64,000 bases of DNA from Ktedonosporobacter rubrisoli (GCF_004208415.1 NZ_CP035758.1:7068001-7132000), one strand, 5' to 3'; shown: positions 8,959 to 18,079, numbered from the stretch's first letter. Made by a program: numbers and translations. Notes: generated from the sequence alone by a model not told the origin.

Positions 8959-10785
8959 CTATGGTACCTTCTCGACCGGTTCAAGGTCCAGGATTTTTAG
9001 CCAGATCTCTGGCCTGGCGTCGTTCTCCGAGGACTCTACCCGAAAGATAATATTGACATGCGTCACACCAACCAACTCCTGTTGCCTGGGAGCACCGCGC
9101 AACAAGGTCCCCAACCGCCGTTCCCCTCCCCGAGGATCGCCAAGCCGCAAGCGCAAGTTTTGCTTATTGATCCCGCTGGTCCACGTTTCAAGCAACCGCA
9201 GATTTTCCATCTTGAAGGTTGGTTCAGGATTACCAGATCCAAAGGGCCCGAGCTGACGCATCATTTTATAAAGCTCATAAGAGAGCCGTTCCAGCCTGCT
9301 AAATACCAGGTCAACCTTTTTGAGAACCAGCGCTGGCTGAATTTCTGTATTCTCCTGCTCGGTGACCAGCCCGGTCTGATCGGGGAGATTGGTGCCAGGA
9401 ATCAAGGCAGGAACTGCCGCGCCGCCATTCTCGCTCCAGGCCAGCAAATGGGTGTGCAGCTCTTCAATGAGCTCGCTGCGAATCGTGAAGCCGGCTGCCT
9501 GCGCATGACCGCCAAAGCGTTCTAGCTGACTGGCAAAGTCATTGAGCGCCTCAATGATATTAAAGCCTTTCTGGCTACGAGCCGAGCCTCGGCTCAAACT
9601 CGTGGTTTTATCATTGCTGAGGACCAGAACTGGTTTGTGCAGTTCTTCGGCCAACTTGCCGGCCACCAGGCCGATAATTCCCTCGTGCCAGTCGTCGCCG
9701 CTAACCAGAATGACAGCTTTGCCGGGCTGGCTTCGTGCCTGATCGCGCACATTGCGCATCAATTCTTCGGTTTCCTGCTGGCGCGCAATATTGAGCTGTT
9801 CCAGTTCCTCGGCAAGGGCCAGCGCCTCAGCTTCATCGTCGGTAGTTAACAACCGGAAGGCAATGCTTGCCTCCTTCATACGCCCGGCCGCATTAATACG
9901 CGGAGCCAGGCTAAAGGCAATGTCGCGCTCGCGAATCCTGCCAGGCTGCAAATTCGCACTACGTATCAGAGCTTGCAGGCCAGGTTTATGCGTATCGTTC
10001 AAACGTTGCATACCCAGGCGCACCAGGGTATGATTCTCTCCGAGGAGAGGAGCGATATCAGCGACTGTGCCAATCGCCACAAGATCCAATAGCTCTTTCT
10101 CATCCTCTCTATCGCGTTTATACGCCCGATAGAGGGCCTGTGTCAGTTTAAAAGCTATTCCTACCCCACAAAGATAACGCTCACCGTATGCGCAATCTGG
10201 GCGCCAGGGATTGACCATGGCATAGACGTCAGGCAACTTAGCGGGTGTATGATGGTGATCGGTCACAATGATATCAAGGCCTAGCTCGCGGGCATATGCA
10301 GCCTGCTCGACATCAGAGCTGGCGCAATCGGTAGTGATGATCAGCTGTGTGCCACGCGCCTTTAATTGATCGAGCGCAGCAATATTGAGGCCGCAGCCAT
10401 CGCGCAAACGGTGGGGAATATGAAAATCCAGACTTGCCCCCGGCTGCTGCAATGTTCTCAGGGCGCGAAAAAGGAGGGCCGAAGAAGTGACGCCATCAGC
10501 ATCGTAATCTCCATAGATAGTAATATGTTCCCGCCGCTCTAGCGCCTGCTGAATGCGTGCCACCGCCCGCTCCATATCAACAAGCAGTAACGGATCAGGG
10601 CTCGTCTCATATGCGGCCTCAATAAATGACTTCATTTCTTCAACAGTGTGAAGGCCGCGATTGTAAAGCAACTGGGCATGGAATTTGGTGATTCCTGCAC
10701 TTTCTACTGCTTCAAATTGCTCTCGGCTGAGCTGTTCATATACCTCCCATGATGACGAAAGGCGAGGTTGTGATTCCACGTTCAT
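8959..10785 (-). CDS. recJ: Single-stranded-DNA exonuclease RecJ
   Basis: A 608-residue 5'-3' single-strand DNA exonuclease acting in RecF-pathway recombination and mismatch repair. DHH-family motifs are visible: IYGDYDADGVTSSALL (motif I, about residues 90-105), TTDCASSD (motif II), VTDHHHTPAKLPD (motif III), then GIGTVADIAPL-like (motif IV) and the DHHA1 motif RFGGHAQAAGFTI (about residues 420-432), followed by the OB-fold region. The ATG at 10785 begins 5 bases after the hemW stop, so the two are translationally close in one operon. Length agrees with family norms. The motif-II Cys in place of the more common Asn is the only oddity noticed. Confidence 0.94.
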   Translation of the reverse strand: MNVESQPRLSSSWEVYEQLSREQFEAVESAGITKFHAQLLYNRGLHTVEEMKSFIEAAYETSPDPLLLVDMERAVARIQQALERREHITIYGDYDADGVTSSALLFRALRTLQQPGASLDFHIPHRLRDGCGLNIAALDQLKARGTQLIITTDCASSDVEQAAYARELGLDIIVTDHHHTPAKLPDVYAMVNPWRPDCAYGERYLCGVGIAFKLTQALYRAYKRDREDEKELLDLVAIGTVADIAPLLGENHTLVRLGMQRLNDTHKPGLQALIRSANLQPGRIRERDIAFSLAPRINAAGRMKEASIAFRLLTTDDEAEALALAEELEQLNIARQQETEELMRNVRDQARSQPGKAVILVSGDDWHEGIIGLVAGKLAEELHKPVLVLSNDKTTSLSRGSARSQKGFNIIEALNDFASQLERFGGHAQAAGFTIRSELIEELHTHLLAWSENGGAAVPALIPGTNLPDQTGLVTEQENTEIQPALVLKKVDLVFSRLERLSYELYKMMRQLGPFGSGNPEPTFKMENLRLLETWTSGINKQNLRLRLGDPRGGERRLGTLLRGAPRQQELVGVTHVNIIFRVESSENDARPEIWLKILDLEPVEKVP

Positions 10786-10790
10786 TTCCT

Positions 10791-12041
10791 TTACTCGTCA
10801 GGCAGCAGGCGCATGAATACTTCGTTGCCTAAAAGTCGCCCGCGTTTGCTCAAGCGCAACCAGCCATCCTCGTGCTCTAATAGGCCCGCCTCCTCTACCA
10901 TGCGGAGACGATCCCCTACAAACTGAGCGAATGTTTTGGCAAAGCGCTGCTCAAAAGTTGGTAAGTGTAGCCCTGCAGCCGTACGCAGCGCCAGAAAAGC
11001 AGTTTCGGCCATAGCCTGCTCGGGGGCGATATCCTCGCTCTCCACAGCGGGCAACCTGCGCGCTTTCAGCATCTTAATATACTCATGCGGCGAGAGCTCA
11101 TTTGAGAAGCGTTTACCGGCAAAGCTAGAATATGCGCCTGCCCCCATACCGATATAGGGAAGATTCTGCCAGTAGGTCAGATTATGGCGACTATGCTGGC
11201 CCGGTAGAGACCAGTTTGAGATCTCATAGTTGATATACCCAGCCTTTTGCAAGAGCTCGTCTGCATATTCATACATATCGGCGCACAAGTCCTCATCGCC
11301 AGGTTTGATCTTTCCGCTCTGCGTCCAGCTATAGAAAGGCGTGCCTTCCTCAATAATCAGCGAATAGAGCGAAAAATGAGCAAGGCCCAGCTCCAGGGCT
11401 CGTTCGAGCGTCTCGCGCCAGTCCTGCATCGTTTGATCCGGCAAGCCAAACATAAGATCGATATTTATCGATGTGAAGCCGGCTGCACGGGCATAACTAA
11501 CTGCCTGTACAATCTCTTCTGGCGAGTGAATGCGTCCCAGCTTTTGTAGCAAGGACGCGCTGAAGCTCTGCGCCCCCATGCTCAAGCGATTGATGCCAGC
11601 CTCACGCAGGCCAAACAGTTGCTCCTGAGTCAAAGTGCCAGGATTCGCTTCAAGGGTAATTTCGGCGTCCTTATCAACTGCAAAGGAGCTAAAGCAAGCG
11701 TTGAGCAGACGTGAGATCTGTGCCACGCTGAGCAAGCTCGGCGTACCACCGCCGAAGAAAATGCTGCGCGAGCGGCGTTTCTCCCCTGCAGTCGTGCGAG
11801 CCATCTGGCCGGCCAGCTCGATCTCAGTGAGTAAGGCGCGCACATAAGCCTCGCGCAACGGCAGGATGCCAGCATAAGTATTGAAATCGCAATAATAGCA
11901 ACGCGTATGGCAGAAGGGAATATGCAGATAAAGGGCCGCAGTTTCTAAAAGCTGCTGAATCGATTCGGTAGGCTGCAAAAGAGTCTGTGGTGAAAGTTGT
12001 GTGCCTGCTATACTGATAGTTTTGTCTCCTGTATTCTTCAT
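10791..12041 (-). CDS. hemW: Radical SAM heme chaperone HemW
   Basis: A 416-residue radical SAM protein of the HemN/HemW group. The LYLHIPFCHTRCYYCDF segment holds the CxxxCxxC cluster cysteines (44, 48, 51). FFGGGTPSLL, LEANPGT, INRLSMGAQSF and INIDLMFGLPDQT follow in the order typical of HemW. HemW proteins bind heme and deliver it to respiratory enzymes; they lack the coproporphyrinogen oxidase N-terminal extension of true HemN, and this protein also has only a short pre-barrel segment (about 35 residues). It is the first gene of a two-gene operon with recJ. An AGGA site lies 9 bases upstream of the ATG. Confidence 0.9.
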   Translation of the reverse strand: MKNTGDKTISIAGTQLSPQTLLQPTESIQQLLETAALYLHIPFCHTRCYYCDFNTYAGILPLREAYVRALLTEIELAGQMARTTAGEKRRSRSIFFGGGTPSLLSVAQISRLLNACFSSFAVDKDAEITLEANPGTLTQEQLFGLREAGINRLSMGAQSFSASLLQKLGRIHSPEEIVQAVSYARAAGFTSINIDLMFGLPDQTMQDWRETLERALELGLAHFSLYSLIIEEGTPFYSWTQSGKIKPGDEDLCADMYEYADELLQKAGYINYEISNWSLPGQHSRHNLTYWQNLPYIGMGAGAYSSFAGKRFSNELSPHEYIKMLKARRLPAVESEDIAPEQAMAETAFLALRTAAGLHLPTFEQRFAKTFAQFVGDRLRMVEEAGLLEHEDGWLRLSKRGRLLGNEVFMRLLPDE

Positions 12042-12325
12042 AGTTTTTCGTCCTGGCTTATTTCGGCAGGAACTCTCAAACCATATATGGGCCGGGATAA
12101 GATTAATGCACTGCAGCCCAGCGGTCAGAAAACATTGCTGTACAAGACGAACGCAATATTTCCCACGCTAAAAGGGCTGCACGAAGAAATACAAGTCGCG
12201 GCAATATCTTTGTGGCTGCTCAGCCAGATCGAGGGCCAGGCAAGCAGCGCAGGCCTGTAAGTTCGCCTACATCTTCACGTCTTAGCAGGCCTGACTGCAA
12301 CTTGCACTCAACGAATTGCACTACA

Positions 12326-13852
12326 TTACTGCCCTGGTATGCCACCAGGAGCTCCACCAGGCAGGCCACCGGGCATGCCGCCTGGTATGCCACCTGGTAA
12401 ACCGCCGGGCAGACCACCAGGAGCTCCACCGGGAGCGCCAGCGCCTCCCTGGGAGGGAGCACCCGCTGGTAAGCCAGGTGGGATATTCGAAGGGTCGAGC
12501 ATCTTATTCTGATCAACAGGCGTAATTGTTACGCCAGGTTGTGCGGCCTGCTCTTTGAGCCAGATCAGCAACGCATTACCTTTCAGCTGCTGTAAATTCG
12601 CGGCATCCACGACGTGCGAGGGATCGATATTCATAATCTGGACGATATGATAGGCTCCATTTTCGGTAAGAACCGGGCTCAGCTCGTTCAGCGTACGAGC
12701 GCGATCGAAGATCCAGTTATCGACCACGGCGCTCTGCTTGGCTGCCAGCGTAATCGTATACTGGCCGCGAGCCATCCAGCCTAGATCGCCACCCTTACTA
12801 TTTGTATTCGTATCAACAGATTTATCCTTAGCCAGCTTCCCAAAATCCGCGCCGTGTTTCAGCTGATCGAGAATCTTGTTGGCATCGCTCATTGTACTGG
12901 CAGTTATCGCCCGAGCCAGCACCTGGTACGTGGGTGAAGTGGTCTGGGCAGCCAGATAGTTTTGCATATCCTGGCGACGCAGCTTTAGCGCGATCATAGC
13001 GTGGACATCGGCATCTGACACGTTATCCTCGCTAAGGAATTTGCTATAGTTAGTGATTTTCGGCATATTTGCCTTAAAGCTGCTCAGCTCGCGTTCTATC
13101 GCCGCCGATGTGGGCTCGATCTGGGTACGAATAGAGCTATTTTGCTTGTCAAGCCAGTTTCGGATAAAGATATCATCCTGCAGCCACTGCGAGCTATCAT
13201 TGCCCAACTGAGATTGAGTAAACAGCGTCTGCGCATTGGGGATAGTGTTCTGGACCATATCTTGATATTTGGCCATCAACTGATCATGGCTGGCTTGAGC
13301 ATCGCTTTGCTGTTTTTTCGCGGCGTCAAGCTGATTTTCCAGATCTGCACGCTGGGTCTTGGCATCGGCCGGCAAGGCCTTGATCTTGCCGTTGAGATCA
13401 TCTATCTGCTTTTTCGCGTCATCGATGATTTTCTGTTGTGCATCAACCTGGCTTTTAAGCTGATCGCGCAGGGCAATAAGTCCATTGGGTCCATTGAGAT
13501 GGTTAGACGCATATTGAGTGTTAACAGCTAGCAACTTGCGGTAGTCTGATTGTGGAACTGATTGGCCATTAACGGCAGTGATCGGGAGACTTGGAACGAT
13601 CACATTGAGGTTGACCCAATAACCGACGATAATAAGTACGATGATTAACCCAATGATAGCAGTCACAAACCAGATAGCGCGGCGCTGCAGGCGTGTTTTT
13701 TCGCTGTGAGAAAGGTGGCCTCCCCAACCAAAAATAAGCGGTTTGCCATCACGACGAGCCTCGACGTGCGCCGTCTGTCTAACGTATTTCTTGTTTTTAG
13801 CAGAGCGCGAAGATCGCGTTGTGTCGGGCCGACGCGCTGTCTGACTTTTCAT
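12326..13852 (-). CDS. Membrane-anchored PpiC/SurA-type peptidyl-prolyl isomerase with Gly-Pro-rich tail
   Basis: A 508-residue protein. Residues 1-58 are basic and cytoplasmic, followed by one membrane segment (about 59-80), then an extracytoplasmic part with a long predicted coiled coil (about 110-200, Gln/Lys/Asp heptads), a helical foldase region and a parvulin domain (about 310-425, with GGDLGWMARGQY and AYHIVQIM). The last 40 residues are runs of PGG plus one hydrophobic residue. It would assist folding of secreted proteins outside the membrane. The ATG at 13852 has GGAGG 6-7 bases upstream and is preferred to the open frame up to 13924. It follows the rpsF-ssb-rpsR operon but is separated by a terminator. 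Confidence 0.82.
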   Translation of the reverse strand: MKSQTARRPDTTRSSRSAKNKKYVRQTAHVEARRDGKPLIFGWGGHLSHSEKTRLQRRAIWFVTAIIGLIIVLIIVGYWVNLNVIVPSLPITAVNGQSVPQSDYRKLLAVNTQYASNHLNGPNGLIALRDQLKSQVDAQQKIIDDAKKQIDDLNGKIKALPADAKTQRADLENQLDAAKKQQSDAQASHDQLMAKYQDMVQNTIPNAQTLFTQSQLGNDSSQWLQDDIFIRNWLDKQNSSIRTQIEPTSAAIERELSSFKANMPKITNYSKFLSEDNVSDADVHAMIALKLRRQDMQNYLAAQTTSPTYQVLARAITASTMSDANKILDQLKHGADFGKLAKDKSVDTNTNSKGGDLGWMARGQYTITLAAKQSAVVDNWIFDRARTLNELSPVLTENGAYHIVQIMNIDPSHVVDAANLQQLKGNALLIWLKEQAAQPGVTITPVDQNKMLDPSNIPPGLPAGAPSQGGAGAPGGAPGGLPGGLPGGIPGGMPGGLPGGAPGGIPGQ

Positions 13853-13910
13853 CAGTCGCCTCCAATTATGGAAAACCCCTGGCACAGCCGCAGGGAGGAA
13901 CCGTAGCACC

Positions 13911-13949
13911 GAAAAGCGAGACAAGAGAACAGTCTTGCCCTCTTGTCTC
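13911..13949 (-). terminator. Terminator of the rpsF-ssb-rpsR operon
   Basis: A perfect 10-bp stem (13918-13927 with 13940-13949) with a 12-base loop; the minus strand continues GCTTTTCGG. It lies between the rpsR stop and the PpiC gene start. Confidence 0.75.
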
Positions 13950-13975
13950 TCGGCAGCGCCGGGATAAGAGCTCCC

Positions 13976-14281
13976 TTACATGCCGCGCATATGTTCTGCT
14001 GTATAGGGGAGCAGAGCCATATAGCGAGCCTGTTTAATAGCAGTGCTCAAGCCGCGCTGGTGCTTCGCGCATGTGCCAGTCTTACGACGAGGTTCAATCT
14101 TTCCACGATCCGAGATGTAGCGCTTCATAAAGCGGCTGGCATCTTTGTAGTCAATTTCGCGCACATGATCATGGCAGAACTGACAAATTTTACGGCGGGA
14201 AGAGCGATCACCACGCCCCTCGCGTCGCTCCCGCCGGGGTCCCGAAGCACCGCCAGCAGGAGACTCAGTACGTTTTTGCAC
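13976..14281 (-). CDS. rpsR: 30S ribosomal protein bS18
   Basis: A 101-residue protein with the bS18 core (DYKDASRFMKRYISDRGKI, then RRKTGTCAKHQRGLSTAIKQARYMALLPY). It binds bS6 and 16S rRNA in the small subunit platform. Three cysteines (KICQFCHDH plus GTCAKH) suggest the zinc-type version of S18. The N-terminus has a 25-residue Arg/Gly-rich extension. The GTG start at 14281 has AAGGAG 7 bases upstream. It lies 19 bases after ssb, the classic rpsF-ssb-rpsR order. Confidence 0.96.
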   Translation of the reverse strand: MQKRTESPAGGASGPRRERREGRGDRSSRRKICQFCHDHVREIDYKDASRFMKRYISDRGKIEPRRKTGTCAKHQRGLSTAIKQARYMALLPYTAEHMRGM

Positions 14282-14300
14282 AGATTTACTCCTTCAACAT

Positions 14301-14699
14301 TTAGAAGGGATGATCGTCTAGCTCTCCAAGGGCATCGCCCTCATCCTCGCCAATAAAGCCGGATGAGCCGCTCTGATTCTTGGGCGTAAGCATCTCCATA
14401 TCATTGGCAATAACCTCAACCGCGGTACGCTGATTACCTTCTTTATCGGTATACTTGCGTTGGGTCAAGCGCCCCTCGATGTAGACCTTCTGCCCTTTGT
14501 GCAGATAGGTATTACATGTCTCGGCGAGCTGGCGCCAGGTCACGATATTGAACCAATCGGTCTCTTCCTGGCGTTCGCCGGAGGGAGATTTGCTGATACG
14601 GTTCACGGCGAGGCTGAACTTCGTAACCGCCACCCCGGTCGGCGTATAGCTCATCTCGGGGTCTCTTCCCAGGTTCCCAATCAACATAATTTTGTTCAT
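14301..14699 (-). CDS. ssb: Single-stranded DNA-binding protein
   Basis: A 132-residue SSB. The OB fold begins MNKIMLIGNLGRDPEMSYT and contains the TDWFNIVTWRQLAE and KGQKVYIEGRLTQRKYTDKEG strands. The C-terminal acidic tip is DDHPF, a slight variant of the usual DDIPF that recruits partner proteins. It coats single-stranded DNA during replication and repair, and its linker is short. AAAGGA sits 8 bases upstream of the ATG. It lies between the genes for S6 and S18 in one operon. Confidence 0.96.
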   Translation of the reverse strand: MNKIMLIGNLGRDPEMSYTPTGVAVTKFSLAVNRISKSPSGERQEETDWFNIVTWRQLAETCNTYLHKGQKVYIEGRLTQRKYTDKEGNQRTAVEVIANDMEMLTPKNQSGSSGFIGEDEGDALGELDDHPF

Positions 14700-14783
14700 G
14701 ACTCAAGTCCTTTCGACGCGATAACCTGTCTCCCCCGGCTCATGAATGAGAGATTCAACGAACATTCCCAGTTATTCTTATAA

Positions 14784-15338
14784 CTAAGCTTCGACAGACT
14801 GCTCAACTGCGGATGGAACATTCTCCGTCTCCGAGCTAGACGCACTTGGCGCCTCTGTTTCGGTCTCCGGTGCAGCTTCGGTTGCGCTTTCAGCGCTGGC
14901 TTCAGCGGGAACCTCTTCTGTAGCCTCAGCAGGGGCAGAAACTTGCTCCTGTGCTTCGGCAGCAGCTTGCTCCCGCGCCTCGGCAGCGGCTTTCTCTTCG
15001 GCGGCTGCAGCCGCGGCTGCGTGTGCCTCGCGCTCCTTCTGAACAGCCTTAGCATCACGCTTCTTGACCATATGCCGGAGAACTACCTCGGACACTTTGA
15101 GCATTCGTTCGAGCTCAATTACAGTCTCAGGAGTCAGAATCATATCGATGAATATGTAGAATCCGTCGCGATGGCGCTCAATGGGGTAGGCCAGACGGCG
15201 GCGTCCCCACTGGTTAACTTTCACAATCTGACCGCCATAATTAGCGACGATCTGTTCGACACGCTCTAATACTGCACGTGTCCCTTCTTCGCTGACTTCG
15301 GGGTTGAGAATGAACGCCAGTTCATAATCTCTCGTCAC
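14784..15338 (-). CDS. rpsF: 30S ribosomal protein bS6 with long acidic tail
   Basis: The first ~95 of 184 residues are the bS6 fold (YELAFILNPEVSEEG, WGRRRLAYPIERHRDGFYIFID, RMLKVSEVVLRHMVKK). The remaining ~85 residues are low-complexity Ala/Glu-rich, far longer than usual S6 tails. The GTG start at 15338 follows a strong AGGAGGT by 6-7 bases. It is first in the rpsF-ssb-rpsR operon and has a 260-base structured leader from the promoter at 15608-15636, consistent with S6:S18 autoregulation known in many bacteria. Confidence 0.95.
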   Translation of the reverse strand: MTRDYELAFILNPEVSEEGTRAVLERVEQIVANYGGQIVKVNQWGRRRLAYPIERHRDGFYIFIDMILTPETVIELERMLKVSEVVLRHMVKKRDAKAVQKEREAHAAAAAAAEEKAAAEAREQAAAEAQEQVSAPAEATEEVPAEASAESATEAAPETETEAPSASSSETENVPSAVEQSVEA

Positions 15339-15600
15339 GAAGCCACCTCCTTCCTCTGGTTATGCACTGGTCAGTTCCCTGTTGCCAGGTATGCTTAACT
15401 GCCAGGGCAGGTGGAGCACCAACAAAAATGCTGATGCTGTATAACAGATGCCGCAGAAATTTCAGCGGCCTCACCAATCCTCCACAAAATTGTGGAAACG
15501 TGCCCACTTCCACTTGCGCACAGGACAAGCTCCTCATTCTCTCTATAGAAATGTTGGAGCATGGCTGATACTGATAGTTTGCAATAGGAAGCTGTCAACG
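15339..15600 (-). promoter_or_regulatory. Structured 5' leader of the rpsF operon
   Basis: On the minus strand a GCCGC...GCGGC hairpin (15451-15470 region) is enclosed by a long-range GTGGAG/CTCCAC pairing (about 15478-15483 with 15410-15415). This precedes the rpsF ribosome binding site. S6:S18 complexes are known to bind a leader RNA motif with a CCG element upstream of rpsF; whether this is that motif is inference. No protein gene was found in 15339-15600. Confidence 0.45.
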
Positions 15601-15607
15601 CGACGTT

Positions 15608-15636
15608 ATTATAGCATTATTCGCTATGTCTGACAA
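15608..15636 (-). promoter_or_regulatory. Promoter of rpsF-ssb-rpsR
   Basis: Minus strand TTGTCA (15636-15631), 17-base spacer, perfect TATAAT (15613-15608). One of the best consensus matches in the window. It diverges from the plus-strand promoter at 15843-15871. Confidence 0.8.
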
Positions 15637-15842
15637 TAGAGCCGGGTGTACTACCTTTCAACTATCTATTCTTCTAATACAGTGAAAATATGGAAAAGCG
15701 GAAAAGTCGAAAACTACGGCGCTGGCGATTGGTAAGTCCTCTGCGGCAAGGCGGGAGATAACTTATCTCTGCCGCCTGCTCGCGCCGCAAAGCCCGAAAT
15801 GCTGCCCATCCCTCAATCTTATCAGCCCTGTCTATTTCTCCG

Positions 15843-15871
15843 TTGACAGGTATCAATGTATACGTCATACT
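15843..15871 (+). promoter_or_regulatory. Promoter of the GT-C membrane protein
   Basis: Perfect TTGACA (15843-15848), 17-base spacer, CATACT (15866-15871), 53 bases before the start at 15924. Confidence 0.65.
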
Positions 15872-15923
15872 AGGGTCTATAGCATAGATACATGCAAATA
15901 AAACATCTGACGATGGTGTACAC

Positions 15924-17660
15924 ATGCAGAAGCGTCCCATAGATCGAGCAGGAAGCTCAATGCGCTCGCGCCGCTCTCGGAAAGTACAGCCAGAGCTTTC
16001 CAATGGAACATCTCCTACGCTTTCTCTCTCTGCTAGCTCGTCGCATTATCCTGTTCCGCCGTTCCAAGTATCCAGGCGGCAGAGACCATTGGGCTGGGGG
16101 GCCGTGTTACAGTTAGGCTTGCTGGGGATCTTACTAGAATTTGTCTATCTGGCCCTCTATCCCTTGCTGGCTAATCTAAGCAAGGTCAATAGCCCGATCC
16201 AGACTGCGTTGCCCGGCCTCTTACCCTGGCTGCCCCGCCTGTACTGGACAACAGCATTTCCCTCGCTCCCTGGCCTTTTGCGCGCTCTACCCTGGCTAGA
16301 TCCCGCCCATACGACCGGCAATGCCAATCTCCTCTTGCTGGTACTGGCTCTTGCCTGTATCTTGCTCTTGCTGGCGGTACGCCTCGGCCGGGAAGTGGCG
16401 GATCGACTCCAATCTCAATCTTCGCCAAGCCCTTCAGTCTTCTTCTGGGCTCTTCTAGTGCTAACTTTTGTGTTTGCGCTGACGATGCTCTGGGCCCCAC
16501 CAGGCCAGGGAGCAATGCTTCAAGATATGCTGCGCTATGGGCTTTACGGACACATGGTGCAGATGTATCATGTCAATCCTTATATAGTCTCGCCCTCTAC
16601 GTTCCCACAAGATGTATTTGCCGTGGCGTTACGCCAGGAAGCTGGCTCTACAAATACTGCCGTGTTCTATGGGCCTGTCTGGATTGATCTCAGTATCCTG
16701 GTAACACTATTTACGCACGGCAATCTTGTCGGCATGCTGCTCGGCTTTCGGCTTATGGTTTTGCTTGGGCACCTGGCAAATACTGTGCTGCTCTGGATTA
16801 TTCTGGGAAGATTGCGCCCTACAAAGCGCATCTCGGCAACGCTACTCTACGCCTGGAACCCGCTTGTGCTCTTGCTGGGTATCACGCAGGCTCATCAAGA
16901 AATCATCGTTATCCTTTTTATTTTGCTGTCAGTTCTCTTTTATCAGCGCCGCTCGCCGCTCCTCAGTATTGTCTTTGTGCTTTTAGCTGCCCTCATCAAT
17001 ATTGTGTGTCTCCTGCTCCTGCCCCTATTTCTACGCCTGGCCCAGCAAGAGATAGGCACACGTTCTGGGCTGCAGCAGCTCTTTAGCTGGTTAGGTGTTC
17101 TATTGATCTGCTTAGTGGTAACGGCGCTGGCTTATGCTCCTTATTGGCAGGGATGGGGTCTGGCCGGGTTGCAAAGCAGTATCCTCCAGGTCCTCTTGCC
17201 AACTAATGCGGTAAATTCGCTGGCGGCCGCGCTGCTCAACGTACCGCTTAAATTGCCTCCCTACGTGCTCTGGTTACTTTCGCCGGCGCACTGGGTAATT
17301 CTTAGCGCAATCGCTGTGGGGTGTACGTTATTGCTGGGGCTCTGGCTTGCCGATTCTGAGCGCCTTGTCTTGCTCAGCTCTTGCTGGATATTTCTATTAC
17401 TTTTGCTATTGTATCCCGTTTACTGGCCGTGGTATATTATTCTTCCTCTGGCCCTGGCTCTCGCCTGCGCCAACCGGGACACCCAGCTACTCGCTGTACT
17501 ATTGATGCTAGGAGCGCTCATAGGCTATTATTGTTGGCTCTGGCAACCAACCTGGGTAGGGCAGGGCCTGGCTACGATTGCCTGGGCGTTTCTCCTCTGG
17601 GGCTGGCTACTCTTCTTCGCTGCGCTGTGGCGCTTGTCCCATGAAGCCCGGCGCGCATAG
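15924..17660 (+). CDS. Polytopic membrane protein, GT-C glycosyltransferase-like
   Basis: A 578-residue protein with a basic N-terminal tail of about 50 residues followed by roughly a dozen hydrophobic segments. In the first large extracytoplasmic loop an acidic-aromatic motif (DMLRYGLYGHMV then HVNPYIV) resembles the catalytic-loop pattern of GT-C/DUF2029-type mannosyl- and arabinosyltransferases, which use polyprenyl-phosphate sugars at the outer membrane face. The specific sugar cannot be told. The start at 15924 lacks a clear ribosome binding site; an in-frame ATG at 15960 preceded by AGGAA is an alternative. A strong promoter lies upstream. It is not obviously in an operon. Confidence 0.65.
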   Translation: MQKRPIDRAGSSMRSRRSRKVQPELSNGTSPTLSLSASSSHYPVPPFQVSRRQRPLGWGAVLQLGLLGILLEFVYLALYPLLANLSKVNSPIQTALPGLLPWLPRLYWTTAFPSLPGLLRALPWLDPAHTTGNANLLLLVLALACILLLLAVRLGREVADRLQSQSSPSPSVFFWALLVLTFVFALTMLWAPPGQGAMLQDMLRYGLYGHMVQMYHVNPYIVSPSTFPQDVFAVALRQEAGSTNTAVFYGPVWIDLSILVTLFTHGNLVGMLLGFRLMVLLGHLANTVLLWIILGRLRPTKRISATLLYAWNPLVLLLGITQAHQEIIVILFILLSVLFYQRRSPLLSIVFVLLAALINIVCLLLLPLFLRLAQQEIGTRSGLQQLFSWLGVLLICLVVTALAYAPYWQGWGLAGLQSSILQVLLPTNAVNSLAAALLNVPLKLPPYVLWLLSPAHWVILSAIAVGCTLLLGLWLADSERLVLLSSCWIFLLLLLLYPVYWPWYIILPLALALACANRDTQLLAVLLMLGALIGYYCWLWQPTWVGQGLATIAWAFLLWGWLLFFAALWRLSHEARRA

Positions 17661-17677
17661 CAAGTTTACGTTAGCTG

Positions 17678-17707
17678 TTGCGTGCCGGACAGAAAGTATG
17701 TTATAAT
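17678..17707 (+). promoter_or_regulatory. Promoter of rpmI-rplT
   Basis: TTGCGT (17678-17683), 18-base spacer, perfect TATAAT (17702-17707), on the plus strand. Confidence 0.65.
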
Positions 17708-17714
17708 CTTGGCG

Positions 17715-18079
17715 CAAACGGGGTATGCTCCTGAAAAAGGCTTCTCTGCGCCTTTGATTGAGCTATTGTCAGATTGAAGGGTTTTCAATCACCACTTACA
17801 CTGCCTCTCCTGTTGCATCTGTGCTCCTTTGCACTCCAACAGTTAGATTTGCGCTGTAAAGAAAGATGGGTCGCCCCGTTATACTACCTTGCATGCAAAT
17901 AAGCAGACCTTGACACAGTATAAACGCCATATCAGCTGAGCAAAACAGTGAACAGGCGCTGTAGTGTGCCCTGGAATATTTGTATGTATAGCGGTATTCT
18001 ACCGCAGCCGCTTGTGGCATGATCCTGAGCACAGGACCTCTAAAAGCGGTCTCTGGTATTAGAGTAGAGAGAAAGAGTT
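17715..18079 (+). promoter_or_regulatory. Long 5' leader of rpmI-rplT, candidate L20 leader
   Basis: About 365 untranslated bases separate the promoter from rpmI. They contain several stems, among them AAAGGC/GCCTTT near 17738-17757 and a GCGGTATTCTACCGC hairpin at 17991-18005. In other bacteria L20 represses this operon by binding its mRNA leader. Here infC, which normally precedes rpmI, is absent. The regulatory role is inference. Confidence 0.4.
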
